A DNA stretch of 64,000 nucleotides, taken from positions 1 through 64,000 of the forward strand of contig JAIOHM010000039.1 in assembly GCA_019912965.1 (NCBI GenBank), written 5' to 3'. Made by a program: the position numbers and the translations under genes. This document shows, piece after piece, positions 15,688-24,301 of this stretch (position 1 is its first letter; each line of letters opens with the position of its first letter). This stretch comes from Anaerolineae bacterium (lineage in GTDB: Bacteria > Chloroflexota > Anaerolineae > Aggregatilineales > Phototrophicaceae). The notes beneath the pieces are model-generated. The model saw only the letters and a list, made by a program, of their open reading frames with translations. It was not told where the DNA came from and made no database searches.

Positions 15688-17451
15688 ATGGCTAACCCAG
15701 AATTCTTCAAGGCTAATTTTGATCTTCTCGCAGTAGATGGCTGCATTGGTGACCCGAATGGTGAATATGCCTATGGCTATTTGCGAGTGTCAGGCGACGA
15801 TCAGGCTGATGAAGGACGATCAGGATTACCGAGACAAATTGCACATCTGCATGAGGCTGGATGTAAACATGGATACAAGATTCCATGGGAATTTGTCTTT
15901 GCTGATGATTATACAGGGTTTGAATTTGAGGGACGCCCGCAGTTGAAAGAGTTGAGACGGGAGTTGCATAGTCCAAATCGTCGGGCAAAAGCGGTCGTGA
16001 TGGAGCATCTTGATCGGCTCTCGCGCAATGCAGACTGGCATCAGGGCTTTTTGCTTGATGAGATGAATCGACTTGGCGTTGCTTCCGTTTTTTGGAAGGA
16101 GTTTTACAGCCGGATCGAACGAGTTGTGTTAGGGGCAATCGCACAGGAGGGGATGGAAGCCGAGAAACAGCGGATGATGGAGGGGAATCTTCACAAAGCG
16201 CGTTCAGGGCGAGTAACCGCTCGAGTCCCTGCTTACGGATATAGGCTGGTAGATGCAAACGGCAATGAAAGTCCGTTAGCTAAAAAGGAAACATATTACG
16301 GCATTTATGAGGAAGAGGCAATTATCATCAGGCTTATTTTCCGTCGAATCATAGCTGGTGATGCTATGCGAAAGATTGCACTTGACCTAGAGATGTCTGG
16401 GATTAAGCCGCCCAAGCAATATAAGCATTGGGAACAGACCCAAATCCGGCTATTTATTAAAAGTGAGGTCTACAAAGGTGAGTTGTATGCTCATCGTTGG
16501 TTGCATACCGTTCTACAGAAACCATCTAAAGATGGATTTTCAACTCGACCAGTGAAATGCAAAATTGAACGTCCGCGTGAGGAGTGGATTCTTATTCCTG
16601 TTCCCGCGATTATTTCTTCTGAGGAATGGGATGCCGCTAATCGAATGTTGGAGCAAAATCAAAAAATGGCTCGACGCAATGCGAAAGAGCCGTATTTGCT
16701 GACTGGCCTTGTGCGCTGTGCTCATTGTGGATACACATACGTTGGTACGAGCAAAAGGTATGGAAAAAATGGGGAGCTTCGCAAAAATCCATATCGTGGC
16801 TATCGTTGCCCCTACACTGGTATCCGGCCAAAATACGTTCCTACATCGGATGAGTGCAAGAATAGTCATGTTCCCTGTACTGTTTTGGATACTGCGGTTT
16901 GGAATATCGTGTGTCAGGCTTTACTTGAACCTAAGATGCTTATTGATGCACTGGATGGAGATGCGACAAGTGAACATAATCGCCAGCTTGAAGCACAAAT
17001 TGCTTTCTTAGAACGTGAGCTTTCGGGTAAAGACAAAGATGACGAAAAACTTTTACGTGCATATATGGCTGGGGCATTCGATGAACATGAATACGCCGCC
17101 CGCCGTCGGCTTTTGAAAGAAGAAGCAACTCGGCTCAACGAAGAGCTTGTACGACTGCGAGGAGATGTGCTATCCCCGCAGCAACTAGCGGAGCGCAAAA
17201 CTGCGATTACAACAATGTCAGCACAATTACGTGCTCAAAATATTCCTATTGATCCGCCTTTTGATCTCAAACAGCGGATCATAAAGTTGGTTGTCGATGA
17301 AATCACATTGGATGTGGGTAGTGGTTGGTTGCGAGTTGACGGCGCGATACGCGGTACATTTCCGATTGAGACTACCCCTGCGGACATGGGTTTAATGCAC
17401 CGATCAGCAAGAAATTCGCGGGAAAGGTCAGGCTGCCTTTGGCGCGGCTGA
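15688..17451 (+). CDS. large serine recombinase (integrase)
   Basis: 587 residues from ATG 15688 (ATGGAGGA eight bases upstream; the TTG at 15646 overlaps the preceding stop). The N-terminal resolvase domain carries [10 protein letters not shown] with catalytic Ser35, then [17 protein letters not shown] and [13 protein letters not shown]. The Recombinase domain spans ~180-310, a zinc ribbon (CAHCG ... YRCPYTG) follows at ~350, and a coiled coil lies near 440-500. The protein inserts and, with a directionality factor, excises the element at an attP/attB pair. Its last ~25 codons lie beyond the element boundary, inside chromosomal yifB sequence read on the opposite strand, so the C-terminus must differ in the excised circle. 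Confidence 0.93.
   Translation: MANPEFFKANFDLLAVDGCIGDPNGEYAYGYLRVSGDDQADEGRSGLPRQIAHLHEAGCKHGYKIPWEFVFADDYTGFEFEGRPQLKELRRELHSPNRRAKAVVMEHLDRLSRNADWHQGFLLDEMNRLGVASVFWKEFYSRIERVVLGAIAQEGMEAEKQRMMEGNLHKARSGRVTARVPAYGYRLVDANGNESPLAKKETYYGIYEEEAIIIRLIFRRIIAGDAMRKIALDLEMSGIKPPKQYKHWEQTQIRLFIKSEVYKGELYAHRWLHTVLQKPSKDGFSTRPVKCKIERPREEWILIPVPAIISSEEWDAANRMLEQNQKMARRNAKEPYLLTGLVRCAHCGYTYVGTSKRYGKNGELRKNPYRGYRCPYTGIRPKYVPTSDECKNSHVPCTVLDTAVWNIVCQALLEPKMLIDALDGDATSEHNRQLEAQIAFLERELSGKDKDDEKLLRAYMAGAFDEHEYAARRRLLKEEATRLNEELVRLRGDVLSPQQLAERKTAITTMSAQLRAQNIPIDPPFDLKQRIIKLVVDEITLDVGSGWLRVDGAIRGTFPIETTPADMGLMHRSARNSRERSGCLWRG
17366..17400. other. attachment site junction (attR) in yifB
   Basis: Reading the minus strand, intact yifB homology runs to ALNPCP (codon ends near 17381) and then diverges, with a stop at 17372-17374, where family members continue NPCPCGY. 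The crossover therefore lies about 17,375-17,385. The serine recombinase gene covers this point on the plus strand. The matching attL and the 3' part of yifB must lie left of the window. Confidence 0.7.
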
Positions 17452-18451
17452 TGGTGACGATTTTGTCCTCAATCGGCTGGCGCAGGACTTCCAGCGATCT
17501 TTGCCCCATTTCCACGATCTCATCCAAGAAAATCACGCCGCGATGGGCGAGGCTTATTTCGCCGGGTTTGGGTACTGATCCGCCACCGACCAAGCCCGCT
17601 TGTGAAATGGTGTGATGTGGGGCACGGAATGGGCGTGATTTAACCAATGGATGATCGCCCTGAAGCAAGTCGGCTACTGAATAAATCCGGGTAACTTCCA
17701 GGGCTTCTTCGAGCGATAGTTTGGGGAGGATGCCGGGGATGGCACGGGCGAGCAGGGTTTTGCCGACGCCGGGTGACCCCGTGAGCAGGGCATTATGATT
17801 GCCGCCTGCCGCGATTTCCAGCGCCCGTTTGACAATTTGCTGCCCTTTAATGTCGGCAAAATCCACGACCCCTTCAGGGAGAGAATCGTCAGCGTGAATG
17901 GAGGGCGGTTCGGGCGTATAGGGCGGGATAGGATTCATGCCGTAGAGATGTTCGACAAGCTGACCGAGGGATTCTACCGGGATGATCTGAATCCCATTAA
18001 CCAATCCGGCTTGCGGTGCATCTTCGGCGGCGACATAGATGGTTTCAATCCCCTGTTGATAGGCGGTGTAGGCCATCGGCATGACGCCTTTGACGTGGCG
18101 GACGCTGCCATCCAGAGAGAGTTCACCAATGAACAGGCTGTTTTCCAATGCTGGGAGCGGAATCTGATCGGTTGCGGCGAGGGCACCAACCGCAATAGCG
18201 AGGTCGTAGGCCGGGCCGTGTTTGGGCAGGTCTGCTGGTGAGAGGTTGACGACATAGACTTTATTGGGAAAACTTAAATTACTGTTTTTTATGGCAGCCC
18301 GGACGCGCTCACGACTTTCTTTTACGGCGCTATCGGGCAGGCCAACGATATTAAAAGCGGGAATTCCCGCGCGGGGGTTGAAATCAACTTCGACATCAAC
18401 CAAACAGCCGTCCAAACCAATGAGCGCGCAGGCACGAACAATTGCCAGCAT
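17372..18451 (-). pseudogene. yifB: YifB/ComM-type AAA+ ATPase, 3'-truncated by integration
   Basis: 359 codons from ATG 18451 (GAGG upstream; the earlier in-frame ATG adds 22 poorly supported residues). [45 protein letters not shown] and [14 protein letters not shown] are the N-terminal ChlI domain; [19 protein letters not shown] is Walker A and [11 protein letters not shown] Walker B. Family members have ~500 residues; the sensor-2 region and C-terminal Mg-chelatase domain are missing because the element inserted at the NPCPCG motif. ComM promotes branch migration in natural transformation, so the insertion should inactivate it unless the element excises. Confidence 0.88.
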
Positions 18452-18586
18452 AGAGCAAACAACCTCTTTAAATCTTTCAACGTTCAGTATAGACGGAGAT
18501 GCTGAAGTACGCCGCATTAAGATTCCGGGTGGTTTTCAAAGCTATGTGAAATGGGTATAATCGGTAGGCTATAAAGGGAGTGGGGG

Positions 18587-18868
18587 ATGAGCGAAAACCT
18601 CCAGCGAATACATGCAATTGTATATGGGCGTGTACAAGGCGTTAGCTTTCGTTACTACACCACATTAAAAGCATCAGGCCTTGGCGCAACTGGCTGGGTA
18701 CAAAACCGGGAAGATGGTTCGGTGGAAGTGATGGCGGAGGGCACTTCTGAACAGCTTGATCTTCTGGTGGATTTTCTCCGTATTGGCCCTTCCAGCGCAC
18801 AGGTTATCCGGGTTGAGTTGATTGAACTTGAGGCAAATGGCGAGTTCAGCGATTTTCAGGTTCGCTGA
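18587..18868 (+). CDS. acyP: acylphosphatase
   Basis: 93 residues, the family's normal length. GRVQGVSFRYYT contains the phosphate-binding loop and the catalytic Arg, and GWVQNREDGSVEVMAEG contains the catalytic Asn. It hydrolyses the carboxyl-phosphate bond of acyl phosphates in the cytosol. A GGAGTGGGGG stretch precedes the ATG. It lies 28 bp before the PHAX-domain gene and is probably co-transcribed with it; TATAAT at 18554-18559 may be the -10 box. No unusual residue is seen. Confidence 0.93.
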   Translation: MSENLQRIHAIVYGRVQGVSFRYYTTLKASGLGATGWVQNREDGSVEVMAEGTSEQLDLLVDFLRIGPSSAQVIRVELIELEANGEFSDFQVR

Positions 18869-18895
18869 CCCATTTGTAGTTTAGAAAGGCGAAAC

Positions 18896-19924
18896 GTGTC
18901 AGACGACGATATAAGGGCACTTGCCAAAGAATATGCCAGAGAGCTGGGTGAGTTTGAAAATGTACCGCGCGCCCAGATTAGATCGATTATACAGATTTGC
19001 GGGGTTGATTTCGCCAAGCAGATCTTTGAAAGGGTTCTGGAAATCGAGGCACAGGGCGGTACACTGGTGCCCGATAATTCGCGCCGTCGAACAATAGGTG
19101 GGCTATTTCTCTATCTGGTGCGCCACGAAGCTACTGATGAGCAAAGACTTGCTATTTTCCCCCTTTACAAGCATAAGAAAAAGGCGGCGGGTGATGGCAC
19201 AGAGCCACCACAACAGCAGCCGAGCTTTCCTTCACTAATCTGGGAGGAACGGGCTGCGATTATTCAAAGGCTGCTGGATGAAAAAGGAGAAGCAAGCACC
19301 GTGAAAGTTACTTTAATCGGACGCCCCGGCAAAATGGAAATGCGTAAGGATGTGGTGGTTACCACGATGCAGCATACGGCCAAAACCGGAACCTTCCCAA
19401 AAGGCATACCCGTTGCGCCGGAAGACCCGACGCTGTACACCGTTTATATCGCGGCCAAACAGTGGCGCAAAATTGAAGAATCGCTGACCGACCCGGAAGA
19501 TGCCATGATTATTGAAGGCAGTTGCGCTTATGACCCGGAAGTCGGCGGGATGGTCGTGTACACCCAGAGCGTGACTACCAAACTGATTGAAGCGCAGAAA
19601 CGGCAGGCGCAAAAAGAAGCTGCTGCCGCCGAGAAGGGTGAAGAAGCCCCTAAACCGCCCAAGCAACCGCCGCAGCCGAAGCCACAAAAACCTGCCGAAC
19701 CGCCCAAACCTGTTTCCAGAGTGTTTGCGCCGCCGTCGGATATTCCACATGATGTGTCGCAAAAACTGAACGAGCTTTATGCTTCTGCGGCTCTCTTCCG
19801 GCAGAAAATCAGCACGATTCAAGCCAAACCTGCTGGACAGCAGTTTGGGTTGGAAATGACACAAAAACTATTGAAGAATGTTGAAGATGAGATTGCCGGT
19901 CTGGAAAGCAAATACGTCAAGTAA
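18896..19924 (+). CDS. PHAX RNA-binding domain protein
   Basis: 342 residues from GTG 18896 (GAAAGGC upstream). Residues ~15-95 match the PHAX RNA-binding domain: VPRAQIRSIIQICGVDFAK, FERVLEIEAQGGTLVPD, SRRRTIGGLFLYLVRH. In animals this domain binds RNA in the snRNA export adaptor; bacterial members exist but their role is not settled. Residues ~120-220 form a second globular part (VKVTLIGRPGKMEMRKDVV, YIAAKQWRKIEESL). Residues ~225-275 are a Lys/Ala/Pro linker rich in KPPKQPPQPKPQKP, and the last ~60 residues look coiled coil. A cytosolic RNA-binding role is likely; the RNA target is unknown. Confidence 0.75.
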   Translation: MSDDDIRALAKEYARELGEFENVPRAQIRSIIQICGVDFAKQIFERVLEIEAQGGTLVPDNSRRRTIGGLFLYLVRHEATDEQRLAIFPLYKHKKKAAGDGTEPPQQQPSFPSLIWEERAAIIQRLLDEKGEASTVKVTLIGRPGKMEMRKDVVVTTMQHTAKTGTFPKGIPVAPEDPTLYTVYIAAKQWRKIEESLTDPEDAMIIEGSCAYDPEVGGMVVYTQSVTTKLIEAQKRQAQKEAAAAEKGEEAPKPPKQPPQPKPQKPAEPPKPVSRVFAPPSDIPHDVSQKLNELYASAALFRQKISTIQAKPAGQQFGLEMTQKLLKNVEDEIAGLESKYVK

Positions 19925-19927
19925 AGA

Positions 19928-21250
19928 TCAGATTGGCTTTTTGACCAGCAACCGCTGATAGGTTTGCACCAAATCCCGCATTTCTTCGTCAATGGTTTTG
20001 ACGCTGGGAATGCCACTACGCAGTTTTTCCAACAAGCCGGGTTCGGTCAGCAGACGTTTGATCTGATCATGCAGATCATCTACGTCATTGAGTGTAAAGA
20101 CCAACCCGGTTTTTTCATGCTCAACTAATTCTGACATACCGCCGAGATTGGTTACAATGACTGGAACCTGCATTTCGTAGGCTTCCAGAATTACATTGGG
20201 ACTGTTTTCGTACCAGCGCGACGGCACTACCAACGCATCTACCCCAGCCAGCACATCCCAGACTTTTGCACCTGTATAACGCCCATTCCAGCGAATAGAG
20301 GGATGGGGTGCACTGCGTTCCTGAAGCATGGCTGTGTATTCCGGCGCTTCGGTTTCTGAACCCCATAGATCGAGTGCAACCTGATGCCCATTTTCCAACA
20401 AGCTAATCACCGCATCCACGATCAAATCAACGCCCTTATGGGGCTTTATTTGTCCGATATAGCCCAAACGCAAGCTGCCAGAGGGGGATGGAGTGGCGCG
20501 CGGTTTTTCGCCGGGCAGGGTGTTTAATCCCTGTCGCATGAAGGTGTAATTTTCGGTATTGAAACCAAATTCCGCAAATTTGGCAATGAGGTAACGTGAT
20601 GGGCAGATGACCAGATCAGCGGCATCCAGCGCGTGGTGCAGCGTTTGACGGCGTTCGATAACCGCTTCGGTCATCTGGGTGGAAAAAGGCATATAGCGAG
20701 CCAACCCCCAGAATGCATCCATCAAACGCGGGGCGACCTGTGCAGGCAGGCGGTAGCGGCGCTGATCTTCCAATAGGCAGCGCATACATTTTTCGTCACT
20801 TTCCGGCCCAGTACAGAGTGCGCCAGTGGCTTGAATCAAATTCAGACGGGCGCACATGAACCAGTATTCAGTCAGTGTGATAATTAGTGGCAGTCCGGCA
20901 TCACGGGCGGTGTGAATGACCTGCCCGCCAAGCAAATAGCCACTGACGAGGTGTACCAGATCGAATGTATTTTGCTGGATGATGTTGCTGAATGCCTCGC
21001 CAACACCGGGATGATCATATAGATTGCGGAAGAAATCCCCCTCTTTGACATCATAGTGCAGGCGGTGGATGGTGAAGCCATCCTGCTGCCGCGTATCGAC
21101 GCGAAAGCCCGGTTCGTTCAGGCTTTCGACCGCGAAGACGCTGACCGTATGCCCATTGGCAACCAGCCAGCGTGCCATTCGTTCGGCGCGTCGTTCAGCA
21201 CCGGCGGAGTGGGTTGGGGGGAATCCATGAACTGCAATCAATATTCGCAT
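19928..21250 (-). CDS. glycosyltransferase family 4
   Basis: 440 residues of GT-B fold. MRILIAVHGFPPTHSAGAER is the N-terminal nucleotide-sugar acceptor-side motif, LRLGYIGQIKPHKGVDLI marks the linker to the donor domain, and SRWYENSPNVILEAYEM has the E-x7-E signature of GT4 enzymes (retaining). It has one paralogue immediately upstream with the same cysteine cluster (CARLNLIQATGALCTGPES, KCMRCL), which probably binds zinc. Together with the flippase next in line it belongs to a cell-surface glycan cluster. Donor and acceptor are unknown. Converges with the PHAX gene, three bases between stops. Confidence 0.88.
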   Translation of the reverse strand: MRILIAVHGFPPTHSAGAERRAERMARWLVANGHTVSVFAVESLNEPGFRVDTRQQDGFTIHRLHYDVKEGDFFRNLYDHPGVGEAFSNIIQQNTFDLVHLVSGYLLGGQVIHTARDAGLPLIITLTEYWFMCARLNLIQATGALCTGPESDEKCMRCLLEDQRRYRLPAQVAPRLMDAFWGLARYMPFSTQMTEAVIERRQTLHHALDAADLVICPSRYLIAKFAEFGFNTENYTFMRQGLNTLPGEKPRATPSPSGSLRLGYIGQIKPHKGVDLIVDAVISLLENGHQVALDLWGSETEAPEYTAMLQERSAPHPSIRWNGRYTGAKVWDVLAGVDALVVPSRWYENSPNVILEAYEMQVPVIVTNLGGMSELVEHEKTGLVFTLNDVDDLHDQIKRLLTEPGLLEKLRSGIPSVKTIDEEMRDLVQTYQRLLVKKPI

Positions 21251-21294
21251 AATGGTTACTATACATTCCGCTCGACAGCACGATTTGCACTGTT

Positions 21295-22605
21295 TTAGAT
21301 CAGGTCGGTGTAGACGGCGCTGAGTTCCTGCATTTCCTCTTCTATGGTTTTGACGTGCGGAATACCTGCACGTAGTTTATCCACTAATCCGGGTTCGGTG
21401 ACCATGCGGGCAAGCTGCTGGTAGAGGTCTTGTACATCGTTGAGTGTAAAGACTAACCCTGATTTTTCATGTTCGACCAATTCTGCCATGCCACCAAGCC
21501 GTGTCGCTACCACAGGTAAACCCATCTCGTAGGCTTCCAGTATGACAGTAGGGCTGTTTTCGTACCAGCGGGATGGACATAGCAACACATCAACTCCAGC
21601 TAATACATCCCAGACCTTTGACCCGGTGTAACGACCGTTCCAGTGAATGTTCGGATATGGAGCAGAACGTGCTTTCAGCATGGCAACATAATCTGGCGCT
21701 TCTGTTTCCGACCCCCATAAGTCCAGACTGACATTGTGCCCGGCCTGTAAAAGTCGTATCACGGCATCGATAATCAAGTCAACACCCTTATGGTACTTGA
21801 TTTGACCAATGTAACCGAAACGCAGGATTTTATCCTCGGTCTTTTGTCTGATTGGTTTGTCACCAGCAGGTGTAATTAAACCCTGACGAATGAATATGTA
21901 GCGGGCGGTATCGAAACCAAATTCAGTGAATTTGTCGATTAGATAACGCGACGGACTGACTACCAGATCGGCAGCATCAATGGCCTGACGCAGGATGTGA
22001 CGGCGTTCGGCTACCGCATGGGTCATATCGTTGGCGAACGGGAGATGCTGCGCCATATTCCAGAAAGCATCCATCAGATGCGGTGAGGCCTGTGCCGGTA
22101 GACGGAAGCGCCGTTTGTCTTCCATGAGGCAACGCATACATTTTTCGTCGGTTTCCGGGCCGCTGCACAGCGCACCTGTTGGCTGTATCAGGTTCAGACG
22201 AGTACACATGAACCAGTATTCGGTCAGGGTGATAACGACAGGTACACCAGCCGCCTGCGCGGTATGAACAACCTGTCCGCCGAACAGATAGCCACTGACG
22301 AGGTGCAGCAGATCGAAGTGCCGTTCGGCAAGAATCTGCTGAAGGGCGGTCCCGACCTGTGGGTTATCGTACCCTTTGCGGAATGGATCGCTGCCTTCTT
22401 TGACATCATAATAGAGGCGATGTACAGCCATACCATCCTGAGTGGTGGTTTTCATCTCAAATCCCGGCTGGCTGACGGTTTCTACGGTAAAAATTTCGAC
22501 CTCATGCCCGTTACGTGCTAACCAGAGGGCGGTACGCTCGGCCTGCCTTTCAGCCCCGGCAGAATGGGTGGGAGGGTAACCATGAACTGCTATCAGAATT
22601 CGCAA
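21295..22605 (-). CDS. glycosyltransferase family 4, paralogue of the downstream gene
   Basis: 436 residues from a TTG at 22605 (AAGGAAAC upstream). It aligns along its whole length with the 19,928-21,250 gene: same MRILIAVHGYPPTHSAGAER start, same Cys cluster (CTRLNLIQPTGALCSGPET, KCMRCLMEDKRRFRLPAQ), same SRWYENSPTVILEAYEM donor signature. The two arose by tandem duplication and remain in one operon with the flippase, so they may add two successive sugars to the same acceptor. Enzyme specificity unknown. Confidence 0.88.
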   Translation of the reverse strand: MRILIAVHGYPPTHSAGAERQAERTALWLARNGHEVEIFTVETVSQPGFEMKTTTQDGMAVHRLYYDVKEGSDPFRKGYDNPQVGTALQQILAERHFDLLHLVSGYLFGGQVVHTAQAAGVPVVITLTEYWFMCTRLNLIQPTGALCSGPETDEKCMRCLMEDKRRFRLPAQASPHLMDAFWNMAQHLPFANDMTHAVAERRHILRQAIDAADLVVSPSRYLIDKFTEFGFDTARYIFIRQGLITPAGDKPIRQKTEDKILRFGYIGQIKYHKGVDLIIDAVIRLLQAGHNVSLDLWGSETEAPDYVAMLKARSAPYPNIHWNGRYTGSKVWDVLAGVDVLLCPSRWYENSPTVILEAYEMGLPVVATRLGGMAELVEHEKSGLVFTLNDVQDLYQQLARMVTEPGLVDKLRAGIPHVKTIEEEMQELSAVYTDLI

Positions 22606-22634
22606 AACGTTGTTTCCTTACACGTGATGATGAA

Positions 22635-24119
22635 TCAAGAAGCTGTCTGTCTACGCAGACGGCGGCGAACGAACCCTAAAAGCCGGGTACGTTCTTCCAG
22701 ACTGAACGCGCCAGAAATCCAGACAAGCGTGAGATAAACTGCGCCACTGAGCGAGATAATCAACAGGAGATTCCAGTTAATCACCACGAAAATAATCGCG
22801 CCCATTGCCACCGCAGCCAGACCGATTCGCGCCAAACGGGTGAAGCCTAAACCTGCGCCGAATTCGTGGCGGAAGAGGAGATAAAACTGTGTCGCGCCGA
22901 TCACATCTGTCAATACAGTTGAAAAGGCTGCGCCAATGATGCCAAAGCGCGGAACGAGCAGCAGGTTGAGGATGATGTTCACAACACCCAAACTGCCGTA
23001 GATTCGTGCTGCACCTTTTTCCCGTTTGATCGAGGTTGTCATGTTGCCACAGAAAGAGTGATACATGACAAAGGGAATATCCCAAACGAGGATGGCAAGG
23101 GCAACTGCTGCTGGAGCAATTTCGGGTCTATAGAGCACATCAACAATTTTATCGGCAGTCAACATGCCACCGACCGCAATCGGAAGGCCGATAAGCAGCA
23201 TGATCTTGACCGATTGATAGTACCAGGGGCGAACCGACTCTGGATTGTTGGCATGTTCGCGTGCCAGCGTTGGCAGGATGGCATCGTTGAAACTGCGGGT
23301 AATGGTGAGCAGGGTGAGCGTGAGATTGTAGGCGACGTTGTACCAGCCGATTTGTTCCTCGGATACCTTGAATTGGTTAAGCAAAATAGTATCGACACGG
23401 AAGGCGAAGGACAGCGATAGCTGGATGAAGGCAAAGGGCAGCCCTGCCTTGAATACTGTCCACCACATTTCCCGGTTGATCTTGAAGCGCGGCGGACTGA
23501 GCTTGTTGCGGCGGATAGACCAGATATGCAGCACGGTCACAATGGGTAGATTGATGACCGAGGCGATAACCAGCCAGACAAAATCCAACCGCATCAGCAG
23601 GAATATGGTCGCAAAAACCATGAATAATACCTGAGTAATGACTGTCATTATCGAGGCAATATCAACCCGTTCGTTGCCCGTCAGGATGCTGCCCAGTGGG
23701 GCAAGGATGGCTTGCAGGAAGTAGCTGGATGTATAAATGGCGATGGCAAGCACCAGTTCGCCGTCGTAGCCATTCAATGCTGCGCCGAGCGTGGTGATGA
23801 GCGCGGCGATCAGCGCCAGCATAAAACGCAGCGATACCGTATCCCAGAACAGATCATTGACTTTGCTGCGGTCACGGGCGATTTCACGGGCGAGGTACTG
23901 GTTGATGCCCATGTCCCCAATGACGGAGAATAATCCCGCCCAAGCCAGGACAATCGAGTAACGACCAAATTCTTGTCCACCAAGACTGTTGACAACAAAA
24001 ATCTGGAAAACGAAACTGGCGATTCGCAAGGCGAATTGCGCGCCTACGCCAAAGATCGTGTTACGGGCAATGATGCGCCCAGCGCTTTTTTGAGGTGGTG
24101 TTGGAGGGCTTTCGCTCAC
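22635..24119 (-). CDS. polysaccharide flippase (MOP superfamily)
   Basis: 494 residues from GTG 24119 (AAGGAAACA upstream; the longer frame lacks a ribosome site). Twelve to fourteen membrane helices beginning RIIARNTIFGVGAQFALRIASF, with GQEFGRYSIVLAW and GDMGINQYLAREIARD, the N-terminal pattern of Wzx/MurJ-like lipid-linked oligosaccharide flippases. Such proteins translocate undecaprenyl-linked glycans across the membrane. It leads the minus-strand operon flippase-GT4-GT4 and is divergent from the asparagine-synthetase-like gene, which together make up a surface polysaccharide or glycoconjugate locus. Confidence 0.85.
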   Translation of the reverse strand: MSESPPTPPQKSAGRIIARNTIFGVGAQFALRIASFVFQIFVVNSLGGQEFGRYSIVLAWAGLFSVIGDMGINQYLAREIARDRSKVNDLFWDTVSLRFMLALIAALITTLGAALNGYDGELVLAIAIYTSSYFLQAILAPLGSILTGNERVDIASIMTVITQVLFMVFATIFLLMRLDFVWLVIASVINLPIVTVLHIWSIRRNKLSPPRFKINREMWWTVFKAGLPFAFIQLSLSFAFRVDTILLNQFKVSEEQIGWYNVAYNLTLTLLTITRSFNDAILPTLAREHANNPESVRPWYYQSVKIMLLIGLPIAVGGMLTADKIVDVLYRPEIAPAAVALAILVWDIPFVMYHSFCGNMTTSIKREKGAARIYGSLGVVNIILNLLLVPRFGIIGAAFSTVLTDVIGATQFYLLFRHEFGAGLGFTRLARIGLAAVAMGAIIFVVINWNLLLIISLSGAVYLTLVWISGAFSLEERTRLLGFVRRRLRRQTAS

Positions 24120-24301
24120 ATTGTTTCCTTCATGTGCAAGTGGTGAAACACAAAACACTTCACCGTCAAGCCAGTTGATAAACCTAGTGTAGCTTTTGAG
24201 TATGCCACTGGTTACTTAAGATGGCCTTGCAGCCAGTTTTACATCTGTATGAAATCGAGTAGAGTAGGGTATACGCGATTTTCACCATCAGGATAATCAA
24301 C

